The notes below the pieces were generated by a model. That model saw nothing but the letters and a program-made list of their open reading frames with translations. It did not search any database and was not told the origin of the DNA. This document shows positions 1-10,296 of a stretch of DNA of 64,000 bases, in pieces (within the stretch, counting starts at the first letter, position 1; each line of letters opens with the position of its first letter). The position numbers were made by a program, and so were the translations under genes. The stretch is from contig CM055317.2 in NCBI GenBank assembly GCA_029255685.2, positions 16,261,501 through 16,325,500 on the forward strand. The letters are read 5' to 3'. This DNA is from Silene conica. Its lineage: Eukaryota; Streptophyta; Magnoliopsida; Caryophyllales; Caryophyllaceae.

Positions 1-2158
1 GTAGTTCATTGGGTTATTCATCTCAATCGATTTGTGCTACTTGAGTGAGGTAACGGATTAATGTAGCATGAGTATTGAGTTGGTAAACTTTGTAAGTAGT
101 TTGTGTTAAATCAATAATCAATGATATTAACTTATATATATATGTTTATGAGAAAATTGTTTGTGAGGTTTGGTTAAAATTCTTTCATAGTAGAACAAGT
201 TCAATTACATTAAGGTGTGAGTTTTCCTCATATATGTTATCGTTAGTTTAACTTTTATGTTTTAGAAGTTAAATCGAGTTGTCTTGCAATTTTGGTTACT
301 CAATGTTTGAATTGTTGGCCATATATAAATTTCAAATGCTTCACGTTGGTTTTCCAGTTTCGATTTGGTTTTCTTATACATTTACTCTTATTTCTAACCA
401 ATTCTCATTTATTTGGGATTTCTTTTCTGGCTAATTGAGTCAACCCAAATTTAAGTGGAATGATTAATGATATCGCCAAGACGTCAAAGATGAAATTTAC
501 TATGGCACTCGCTGTGTGAGAGTATTGTTTTTAACAATATACTCGTAGTGTGTTTCATTTAATTGTTTATCTTTTTATTTTGGGAATGTCTTTGATGGAC
601 AATTTAATCCATCATACCCAATTTAGTCCTCTTGTCATCCAATAAATATTCTTCCCTTTCTTTGATTTTTTGTGTCAAAATCAAAAGTAAACAAATGATC
701 AAGATTTTTTTGCTTGTTTTTGAACCCCTCACTAATATCATCAGTAAGTCTTTCTTGTGATAGGTATATTTGTTATAAGTTTGTGACGGGTTATATAGCA
801 TCCACATAGGTAGATAAGATAAAAGTAAAATGCTTAAAGAATCATAAATGAATTATCTTTATCTATTTAAATGATTTTTTTTGACCCGTTATAAACTTAT
901 AACGCTTAATTTGTGAATATTCATTAGTGGTAGGAAGATGCAAGAAAAAGAGTGAGTTAGCATTGACAAGGAAATCTTAAAAGTTTTTTAAAAAACGACG
1001 AGTCTATAGTCTCTCTAGTCAATCAACAAGTACCTAACCTATACTTGAATAGGATAGTGGAGCCCACTGCCACCGGCAAAGTTTCAGTAAAGACACAGGT
1101 ACACAATTATTTACATGCATCGTCTCGGGATTGCCATTAATCAATCACTTATACAAATTACGTGGAATCTCCTCCCACCATAATTAACAAACTTTATTCA
1201 CATAATTCTATTTTGTTAAACAAATTACAAAACCCATGGAGGTCGATGCGGAGCGGATTGTCGAAGGTAAAATGTAACATGGTGACGGGTTGGATGTAGG
1301 CGGTTGTAATGTTAAGGTCGTGGACACTCGGCTGTCTTATGGTGGTTGGGCACAATGGTGAATGGTAGCCGAAAGATGGGGTTGGTCCACGGGCATTACG
1401 AATTAAATATTACAGATGAAAGAAACCGATTATTCAAAGAGTTAGTTAGTCTTACTAAATAATTATCGTGTCATTGTGTGTGTAAAAGGAGTCATGAGAG
1501 GCTAAAGATGATGTTATTGACGGAATTTGAATTCGGATTATGAATACCATTTTCTTTGTAACTTTTCAACAAAATTTATTGATATCTGATAGAGATATAT
1601 TTAATTATATTACATATTTTTATATCTGTAAGAGAGTAAAAGAAGAACGTGAGACGTAATATAGTACAAGTATTATTTTGTAAGGAGGAGTGAGCGTGTG
1701 GGTTAGGATAACATATGTAAAGGTGAGTGATGCAACTTTAGTAGGCAAGGACAGGTCAACCTCGGCGGCTTAGAGTTTGAATATGATGGGCCATATGGTG
1801 GCACTATCGACTGTGTCACTACGACACCAAAAGCTATTACGGACAAGGTTTTTATTGCAAACAATGTATGTATGTGACGGAAATGTTATTTGATTTCTTC
1901 TCCTTTTCTAGGTGGCATTTGCCAAAAAGATTGTTAGTTAAAGTTTATATTCACCTTAATTAATCATTAATCATTTTGCATGTAAATCACCTTTTTCTTT
2001 TTCTAGATTTTCAACATCGTTATTTTAAATTAAATTATTATACTATAGATTAACCATAATTATAAATTAACGAGTTTAGTTGATTTACTTAAGATTTTTT
2101 ATAACATTCTTTTATTTAATCGAATATGAGAGATGTCTTAAGACCGTATTAAATAATA
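1..2158. other. Intergenic AT-rich DNA, no gene seen
   Basis: No open frame here looks like a protein; the longest (604-807, minus) is 67 codons of low-complexity sequence. An imperfect hairpin lies at about 510-545 and a MITE-like inverted repeat at 772-904. I see no promoter or RNA gene that I could defend. Confidence 0.6.
772..904. repeat. MITE-like inverted repeat
   Basis: Arms at 772-796 and 881-904 are inverted copies starting GTTATAAGTTT and containing ACGGGT. Related motifs with CCGTCACAAGTTTG occur near 23940-24100 and 36250, which suggests a dispersed MITE family. No target-site duplication was settled. Confidence 0.45.
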
Positions 2159-2391
2159 CTCTCTCTATTCTTTTTTAATTGTTATCTCTCATTTTTCAAG
2201 ATACTCAATTCTATCTTCAATATCTCTCAAAATATATAACTAAAGCTACTCATATTAAAACTTTATTTGTAAAGAACTTTATGATATAATTTTTATAATT
2301 TTTCAACCAATTTTTTTTTTTTTTTGTAGAAATTGAATTCAAATGTTCAATTCGTAAAATAACACGTCAATTATTTTTAAAAAGGAGGGAG
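2159..2391. mobile_element. Stowaway-like MITE (Tc1/mariner)
   Basis: The left end CTCTCTCTATTC and the right end (reverse complement CTCCCTCC) are inverted. TA dinucleotides flank both ends at 2157-2158 and 2392-2393. Length is 233 bp and there is no coding capacity. CTCCCTC ends with a TA duplication are the hallmark of plant Stowaway elements. Confidence 0.7.
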
Positions 2392-2741
2392 TAGTATGCA
2401 ATTAGTGAATGAGTTTAGCAACTATTTAAATTGTTTTGATTTATAGAAGAGTTTGGTAGTTTAAAATAGTTATTTGTACTTGTGTTTGCTAGCATTTTAC
2501 CTAATAAATGATTGCAATATATGTTGGAATGTAGTGTAGTAGACAGTAGTGTGGACAATTTATAGTAGAGCCTATTTCACTCAGTCAATTATTGGCCTGA
2601 GATTATTTCGGTATTGTGTATGCACATTTCTTGTATAGAAAGGAAAAAAATATTAGGAAATAATCGAATAAATTTATGCTTAATATCATGATAGCTAGCA
2701 AAGTTGTGATGACTACTTAGGCCCTGTTCTTTCTGACTTAT

Positions 2742-2938
2742 TTTCAGCTCGTTTCAGTTCAGCTCAGTTCTATTCAGCTCAGTTCAGTTCAGCTCAGCTC
2801 AGCTCAGTTCAGTTCAGTTCAGTTCAGTTCAGTTCAGTTCAGCTCAGTTCAGTTCAGTTCAGTTCAGTTCAGTTCAGTTCAGTTCAGCTCAGCTCAGCTC
2901 AGCTTTATTTAATTCATTTCAGTTCAGTTTAGCTCGAC
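2742..2938. repeat. Left subterminal (TTCAG/CTCAG)n array
   Basis: Pentamers AGTTC and AGCTC repeat almost without interruption. The array lies just inside the left terminal inverted repeat of the PIF/Harbinger element. Confidence 0.9.
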
Positions 2939-2956
2939 TTTATTAAGTACATCCCA

Positions 2957-3002
<46 letters not shown>

Positions 3003-3005
3003 GTT

Positions 3006-3045
<40 letters not shown>

Positions 3046-3057
3046 TTATTTATTTAT
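2957..3057. repeat. (ATT)n microsatellite
   Basis: A long run of ATT triplets with a short GTTTTTGTT interruption near 3001, between the left TTCAG array and the transposase remnant. Confidence 0.95.
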
Positions 3058-3074
3058 TATTCAATTTATTATTA

Positions 3075-3560
3075 TTAATTAATCATTTTTATTATGATTA
3101 TTATTATTATCAACTTGATGTGCTTCATCTTCGAGGTCATTATGGACACCAATATCGCACCCTTTTTTTTCAATTTCTTTTCGAACTTTGTCCATGAATT
3201 TCTTCCGTTCTTTATCATCATGTTTGAATCAGTTCTTGCTTGAATACTTTGATGTTGTATAACTGGAATACCAGGTTTATGCATCCGAATAAAATTATGA
3301 AGTGTAAAAGCGGATACGATAATTGACATTTGATATTTCATTGTCATTTGTGACATGTTTTTTTAACACCTTCCACCTTCTCTTCAGCTGACCAATGCAA
3401 ACACCATTTCAACCGTCATCCTCAAAGATGAATGTCGATAATTAAAATGTTCAAATATTTCGCTAGGAGGTGCATGCTTATATTCCGGCACATGGTTTCT
3501 CACGTTTGGATGGCTAATAGGAGACAAATACCCAAGTGTATTCGGGTATCCCGAATCCAC
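3075..3560 (-). pseudogene. PIF/Harbinger transposase C-terminal fragment (DDE_Tnp_4 type)
   Basis: Read on the minus strand from about 3560, the sequence encodes YYLVDSGYPNT, then HAPPSEIFEHFNYRHSSLR, then a region resembling KRRWKVLK, and finally SAFTLHNFIR in the 93-codon frame 3075-3356. This order matches the last third of Harbinger nuclease domains: the second catalytic Asp region, the region around the final Glu, and the conserved LHNFIR motif. At least one frameshift separates the two parts near 3360-3390. The N-terminal two thirds of the transposase and the Myb-like partner gene are missing, so the copy cannot be autonomous. Confidence 0.8.
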
Positions 3561-3927
3561 CAAATAATATTTACCTATAAATGTTTATATATAAAAATAA
3601 TTAATGTTTAGATTATAAAAAAATGAAATATATGCCACATTTATCACATTTAGACGTAAAAGGTTTAGATAATAAAAAAATAATTAATGTTAATTAGACG
3701 TAAAATATTCAAATGTTGCTTTTGTTAATTTTAAAACACAAGAAAAGAAAAAAGTAAAGTCCATTAGAGTTTACTACCAAAAAAAATACTTAAAAATTAA
3801 TATTTTTTTAATATAATTGTTTTCTAAAAAATCGCAAATTTGTATTAATCTAACATTTTTTTCTATATTATTATTACGGAGTATTAGTTAGTATACTTTA
3901 ATTAAACTTAAGTTTTTTCTATTAATT

Positions 3928-4126
3928 TCAGCTTCATTTAGCTCAGTTCAGTTCAGCTCGATTAAATTCAGTTCAGTTCAGTTCAGCTCAGCTCGATTCA
4001 GTTCAGCTCAGCTCAGTTCAGTTCAGTTCAGTTCAGCTCAGCTTGATTCAGTTCAGTTCAGCTCAGTTCAGTTCAGTTCAGTTCAGCTCAGCCCCATTCA
4101 GTTCAGCTCAGTTCAGTTCAGCTCTA
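3928..4126. repeat. Right subterminal (TTCAG/CTCAG)n array
   Basis: Same pentamer as the left array and, notably, in the same orientation on the + strand rather than inverted like the terminal repeats. Confidence 0.9.
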
Positions 4127-4366
4127 AAAAGCCAGAAAGAACAGGGCCTTAGCAGTTATGTATATTGACCAAATGGTAGAGACAAATACATGAATAATAG
4201 GTCGTATATTTATATCTGCGTTATTATATAGTAATAGTTTTACTTGTACCACCTCGTTGTTCATAAGAAAAAAAAAGAATAATGTTTTCGAAGCTAAGTG
4301 TTAGATTACTAGAGATGCATTACAAGGTTAGAGTCCTTAAACTTTCATATGATGGTATATTGAAAA

Positions 4367-4490
4367 GGTCTTAGTTTATTGGTTAGATCATAAATAGAGT
4401 TATAATTGACGGTAAGCCAAGTTTTAAGTTCGAACCCCCTAACTTTGATATTATATTGCCATCACGACTCATTTGACACAAAAATCTTTT
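4367..4490 (+). mobile_element. SINE-like, tRNA-derived repeat
   Basis: The head TTAGTTTATTGGTTAGATC resembles a tRNA D-arm/A box. About 60 bp on, AGTTCGAACCCC resembles a B box. A tail follows with CATCACGACTCATTTGACA and then an A run. A near-copy of this tail lies at about 22807-22850, which supports a dispersed family. No flanking duplication was found. A PIF-like end (TTAGGCCATGTTCTTTTGG) begins at about 4498, without a visible partner. Confidence 0.5.
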
Positions 4491-5177
4491 CTATATTAGG
4501 CCATGTTCTTTTGGACTAAAACCGTCTAAATTGAATAAAGTTGAATTGAACTAAAATAAGTTAAAATTAAGACTAAAAATCAGTGTGTTTAGGGGTGATG
4601 GTGGTGTTAAGTAAAGTGGCAATATATAGTTTGTAAATTGTAAAGTACTTTATTTATTAGAGGAAAGTTGTAAAGATTGAACGATATTAGGCCGTATGCC
4701 TGTGACAAAGGGATGAAATCAACAAATTTGAGCACTATATTATATCTTTGATTACTTTGGAATTTTTAACTCCCAACATCACGCGTTTTATTTACTTGAA
4801 TTATTAAACTAACATGAGCTACTTTCATAAATTTATTCATTACCAGACAAAATACCAACAATCATATCTTTGGTGAGATTGAATTATTTAAACTTTGAAA
4901 GCCATACACGAACTAATGTCGGAATAAATTAAAGCGGATTAATTAATAACGGGGAATAGCCCTCAAGCTAATGTTGTGGTCTCTGTAAAACAGTTTTATA
5001 CTTATATGTCATCCGTTAAAGACACTAATAAGAACTATGTTACTTTGACTCTTCGAATTTTAATTTCTCGTATACCCGTGTCCGACATTCGACACTCGGA
5101 TATGGTATAACACTTGGACACTTCGTTTTAGACCAAAATATGCATATTTTCAATAAGATAGCAAAGTCGGACACTTA

Positions 5178-5979
5178 GGCTCCGTTTGACAGTGCACTAC
5201 AGATACCTAATTTGCCTGAATTAGCTTTTTTACCAAAAGAATCAGTTACCTTATTTTTATTTGGGAGCTTTTGACAAGTAGCTTATTTGGTCAAATAAGC
5301 TATCTGAAATGAAATGCTACATAAGGTAGCATTTTAGATTTTAGGTACCTAATTCCAGGTTATATTACCTTTCTACCCTTTAATCTGTAATATAATAATA
5401 ATTATTATATTCTTTTATGTCATTTCACCCAAATAAGCTACATTTTCAGTTAGTTTGCCAAACAATTTTTACATAATTAGTCAGCTTATCAGAGCATCCA
5501 CATTGAAGAGGATTTACCATCCTGTTAGATGAAAGAGAGTGCTAAGAGGATGTCCTCTTCAATGTGGATGCATCCTCTTAGCATCCTTTTTGAAGAGGAA
5601 GAGGAAGAGATCCTCTATAAATGGAGGATGTCCTTGTCTTGGCCCTTGTGCCAAATAAGAGATAAAAATTGTAGTGTGGTATATTTAAATGGTGAAAAGG
5701 AAGAGGAAGTACCATCCTCTTTGATGTAGAACCAAAGAGAAAAAGAGGAGATAGATAGTGGAAAGTGGGGTAGATGAAAGATGGTGTGAGGTGTCAAAAA
5801 TATAAGATGAAAGAGAAGAAATAAGAGGATAAAATCGTCCTCTTCAATGTATATGCTCTCAGCTCCTAATTTTCAGCTACCTTATAAGCCACATTTTTCA
5901 GGTTTCAACTAACTTTTCAGTTTTCAGATATCTTTTCAGGTTTCAGGTAGTTTTTCAGCTTATTTTATCAAATAGAGTC
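5178..5979. mobile_element. PIF/Tourist-like MITE, interrupted by a second MITE
   Basis: Ends GGCTCCGTTTGACA and (reverse complement of the right end) GACTCTATTTGATA are imperfect inverted repeats flanked by TTA on both sides (5175-5177, 5980-5982). The interior is rich in TTTCAG and AGCT motifs and has no transposase. Another MITE occupies 5492-5858, so the outer element alone is about 430 bp. Confidence 0.65.
5492..5858. mobile_element. Nested MITE with GAGCATCCACATTGAAGAGG ends
   Basis: The left end GAGCATCCACATTGAAGAGG is mirrored by the right end (reverse complement GAGCATATACATTGAAGAGG). TCA flanks both sides (5489-5491, 5859-5861). The interior repeats the end motif in both orientations around 5550-5600. 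Short frames here (5529-5729 and its antisense) are by-products of these repeats. Confidence 0.7.
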
Positions 5980-6525
5980 TTAATATTTCTAACGGGTTTG
6001 AGTAACATAGTATAAGCATGATGATTAATACTCCGTAAGAGAATTTATGAGAGGATGTTTAGGTAAAATGTACGGTACTCTCAATACCAATTAGTGTAAA
6101 ATCGTTACACATAATTTTTGCTAGAGATTAATGTTGAGAGAATGTGATAATTGAACCCAAAAATTCAACGTATGTATAGTCGATTTAAGCATTAAGGAGT
6201 ACTCGTGTCGAGGACAAGTGACACCCCATGCCGCATATCAACATCATTATTGCCTTATTGATGTGTTACATGTTCACCACTTGAATTTTATTTAATCCGA
6301 TTAAAACGACAGGACACTAATCAGCCACTTATAATTCTAATATTGTTAATTACTGATTGATTAATTGCAGTCAATAGACTTATTAAGATTTTGTATATTC
6401 TCATCAATAAAATAATGAAAAAAGTGACAATTGGATAACAAAGCATACTTCATCCATTTTATACGATAACTTTTGTTGAGAGACAGTCTCATATTAAGAT
6501 AATACAAAACATCACATAATACATA

Positions 6526-6797
6526 CTTCCTTCATTCAAATCCATTGTGTAGTTATGCTTTATGCACAAATCTTAAGAATTTATTAAAATATGATAGAAA
6601 GTACAATGGGAAGTGTGTTTATTGCTTTTTTTATTGTTTGTGGTGGAGTATGGTGGGCCATTTGATAGCATTTTGTGTAAATAATTGATGTTTATAAGGA
6701 TACTTTTGTAATTTTTGTGGCTTTATTAGGAAATGTGTAGTTTGGATATGAATGGATTAAAATAGAATAGGTGTAGTTTGGATATGAATGGAGGAAG
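6526..6797. mobile_element. Stowaway-like MITE
   Basis: Ends CTTCCTTCATTCAAATCC and, inverted, CTTCCTCCATTCATATCC, each flanked by TA (6524-6525, 6798-6799). The right end contains a duplicated TGTAGTTTGGATATGAATGG segment, at about 6734 and 6770. Confidence 0.75.
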
Positions 6798-7256
6798 TAA
6801 AACACTCGTTAGTAGATGCATTCGATGTGTTATCACTTAATTTCCAGTTTTTTAGCATTATAATAAAATTTTCGATTTTTGTTTACAATTGTTGAGTTTT
6901 ACGGTAAAGTTTATGAGTCATTCACGTAAACATTAAACTCAAAAAATTATAATAACTCAAAAAGCATTACATATAAGCTAAGTTAAATTTGAGTTTTGAC
7001 GAAAAAAATATTTAAAATCGAACTTATAAACTTTAATAAGCTCAGAAACAATACACATATGCTCAGAAATAAATAAAATTTGAGGTAAAAGATCAAAAAA
7101 AAATTACATATGCTCAAAACAAATAAAATCTGAGGTAATAAATCCGATATATGTTCATTTTTCTCAATAACACACTAAGAAAAACAAAAAAGTAATATCT
7201 TGGGAAGAGAATTTAAACTTCTATAGTATATATTGAGCATACATAAACATATTCTA

Positions 7257-7436
7257 TGCGACGGTCTCATCCCGTGTTTTTCTATTTGTTGGTAACAAAT
7301 GACCATTTTTTGATAAATAGTGACCACTTTGAAAAAATAAGTCATTTTTTAACCAAAAAAAGTGGTCACTAATTAACCAATAGTGGGTAATTATTTATCA
7401 AAATGTGGTCACTTTTCTATTGGTCCATATGCGACC
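7257..7436. repeat. Inverted-repeat (MITE-like) element
   Basis: GCGACGGTC at the left and GACCGTCG at the right are inverted, and the interior contains further mirrored TGACCACTTT / AAAGTGGTCA segments. Likely a small foldback MITE; class not determined. Confidence 0.45.
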
Positions 7437-7459
7437 GTCGTAGCTAGAATTTGTATCAA

Positions 7460-7888
7460 TCTTATCTATATAAATACAAGAACATTTCATACAATTTTAT
7501 GCCTCCACATCTTCATATTCATTGTTTAAATTTTCTTAAAGTAAATGTAAAACCCACAAAAAAAAATAGAATTAATTTATGAAAAACCGACTTTATTAAT
7601 TGAATTTCATCGAATAACCAATACAAAACTTCAATCAATGCCCATCTGCAATCCCTTTGTGTTGCATAAATAGTACAATATGAAATTGCAAAACTTTGTC
7701 AATAGTCCACATAGTTTATCAATAATAAAAATTAAAAATAAAAAGATGAAAAAAAAACATTATTAGAAAATTAAAATATAAATGATAAAAAAAAGGTAGA
7801 AAAATAACATTATCATATAATTTTACAAACTTTTAACTCTAACACTAGTTTTGTGACCCGTGAAATTCACGGGATATTTTGTTTCTAG
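7460..7888 (+). mobile_element. Small non-autonomous Helitron
   Basis: Begins TCTTATCTATATAAATA directly after an A and ends CTAG directly before a T, as Helitrons inserted between A and T do. A perfect hairpin CCCGTGAA-A-TTCACGGG (7857-7873) lies 11 nt upstream of the terminal CTAG. The 5' end, and the sequence after AAGTAAATGT, match the element at 51479-52105, so the two form a family. There is no coding capacity. Confidence 0.8.
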
Positions 7889-9310
7889 TTTCACATTTTA
7901 GTGATTTAATACCATAACATATTACAATTAACTCAACTTACGGTTTTCGTGTTTCACGGATTGTATAAAATCAATTAGTCTTTTTTAACACGGTTTGTCA
8001 GAATCTAATGTGCTATATAATAGATGCCCCTACCAAAACTAAAGCAAGACTCAATGCAAGTTAAAATAAATTGTTTATATAAATATTCAAATAATTACAT
8101 TACACAAAACAATATCATTGTCAAGATCTCCAAAAATGAAGCACCCTCACAAATTAGATATCAAACTTCATCAATTATGAATAATAACATAAAACACACG
8201 ATTGTGAATCTTATGAAAAAATTGACATTTCACAATCCTCCATAATATTGTAGTTAATACAATAATAAATTGCGGAACCAAAATTTTAAATGAGCAACTT
8301 GAACAACTATTGGATAATCATTAGGCCGAATATTTCACCTGTTAAACTATGTTATACAAAAATGTGTTATATATGTGGTCTTCTTAAAGCTTTCATCTTC
8401 AGCCATATATTTCAAAATATATACTAAGCGGTCAAAAAATATTAGTCATTCACGTTATTGTCATCAATCGTAAGTTGAAGTATATAGTTGTTTAAGCAAT
8501 CATAATATTTCACTTCTCCCTATAGTGTCCCACTAAATCATACCTATAAAAATAGTAACATAGTGATTACCAAAAAAAAAAAAAATAGTAACATAGTAAT
8601 TATTGTAGAGTAACCAACACAATATTGAGATTTGTTTTACGCAATATTATGGTTATTAATTTAAGTTTTTCCTCTTAAATAATGAAAGAAAAGGGAATGA
8701 GAATCAAATTGTAGAGGTGTAGGTAATTTACCTGTGAGGAGCTCAACACCACAAATAATCTTGATATTTCCTAAATGAGAACAAAACAAACACATATGTG
8801 AAAGTGGAAATGTGATAAATTCATAACTCAATGAAACTTCCATAAAAATAAATACATTAGTTAATAATGTAAAACCTTAATACATCTAGTTTGATGAGAA
8901 TAAATTGATAAGAAATATTAGTAACATATAATATATGCATAAATATGATTCAAGGTTCATCACGATAGAGATAAGAAAAAAAATTGACTAATAAATTTTG
9001 CCTTCGTTTTAAAATATATAAACAATTGAGGATGCAATTTAGCACTTTCAAGTATCTTTTTTTTTTATTATTGTCTAATTTAATATATGCATAAATATGG
9101 ATCAAGATTCATGAATTTTGAGCATCAGTTTTACATTATTATCAATATAGACATAAATATGGACCAGGTTCATGACTTTTGAGCATCTTTTTTTATTATT
9201 ATGGAATTTGAAATAGACATAAATATGGAGCAATGAAAGAATGGAATGTAAAAGCTTTCTTTATTATTATTATTATTATATTATTTATTATTTTTTTTTT
9301 ATTATTTTTT
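7889..9310. other. AT-rich DNA with degenerate short repeats, no gene
   Basis: Short motifs such as CATAAATATGGATCAAG recur at about 8935, 9085, 9155 and 9220. The 73-codon frame at 8024-8245 has no recognisable domain and unbiased AT-rich codons; I do not call it a gene. Confidence 0.5.
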
Positions 9311-9760
9311 TTTTCACACTTGTCATCTCATATTTAATTTGCCATATCATATTAATTAGTTGTTTTAGGTAGCCTTTTAATTAGATTTTTTAGATGAAAT
9401 ACTTTTGACTTATTTTTTTATTATTTTATTTTATAGATTTATAGATAAATAAATTCACACTTACCATCTCATATTTAATTTGTCACATCATATTAATTAG
9501 TTGTTTTAGATAGCCTATAATTAGATTTTTTAGATGAAATACTTTGACTTATTTTTTTATTATTTTATTTTATAGATTTATAGATAAATAAATTCACACT
9601 TACCATCTCATATTTAATTTGTCACATCATATTAATTAGTTGTTTTAGATAGCCTATAATTAGATTTTTTAGATGAAATACTTTTGACTTATTTTTTTAT
9701 TATTTTATTTTATAGATTTATAGATAAATAAATTAAAAGAATTTAATGTAATAAATTGAT
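9311..9760. repeat. Tandem repeat, ~140-bp unit, about 3 copies
   Basis: The motif TTTAGATGAAATACTT recurs at 9390, 9530 and 9669 (spacing 140 and 139 bp). Between them lie nearly identical blocks containing TATAGATAAATAAATTCACAC and CATATTAATTAGTTGTTTTAG. A degenerate partial unit precedes and follows the array. Confidence 0.85.
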
Positions 9761-10296
9761 AGTCCATGTCACATTAATTCGCCATGTCACATTAAAAATT
9801 TCCATGTCACATTAAAACTTTTCATGTCACATTATTTTAGTTAGCCTTTTAATTAGATTTTATAGATTTAATTTATACATAGACATGGATCAAGGACAAA
9901 TGAAATATGAAAGGTTGCTTTAATATACATAAATATGTAGTATAATTTTAATAATTTTGAGCATTATTTTTCATTTTAGCAAATTATAAAATTAGAGACT
10001 GTAAATTTTTATTTGAAGTTTAACCTATTATTGTTTTAAAAATTAAAAGACTAATATTTAATGTTATGTATATTATTTTTTGCCTATAATATTTACAAAT
10101 TTTTTATTTTCTATAAACGGGCGTAAAAATTAGAATTATGTGGCATTTATTTGTTGCTTAAAATATTCTAACGATAATTATCGATATTTTAAATTTATAT
10201 GGAATTTTGATTTTTAATTGTTATTTAATTTATATAGAAATTTAAAAGGCCAAATGTCAATGTTTGTTATGCTATTTACATTTAATGTTTTAGAAT

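Larger units (their letters stand above)
2720..4148. mobile_element. PIF/Harbinger-like DNA transposon, decayed
   Basis: The ends are inverted over at least 16 bp: GGCCCTGTTCTTTCTG at 2720 and its reverse complement ending at 4148. A TTA triplet flanks both ends (2717-2719, 4149-4151), which is the usual 3-bp duplication of PIF/Harbinger. The 1429-bp interior holds a fragment of the C-terminal transposase on the minus strand, so this is probably an internally deleted element. Subterminal regions consist of TTCAG-based arrays, and an ATT microsatellite sits near the left array. Confidence 0.88.

Noticed and set aside
9311-9760. CRISPR-like array
   Set aside because: Units are contiguous ~140-bp tandem copies without spacers, in plant nuclear-type DNA.
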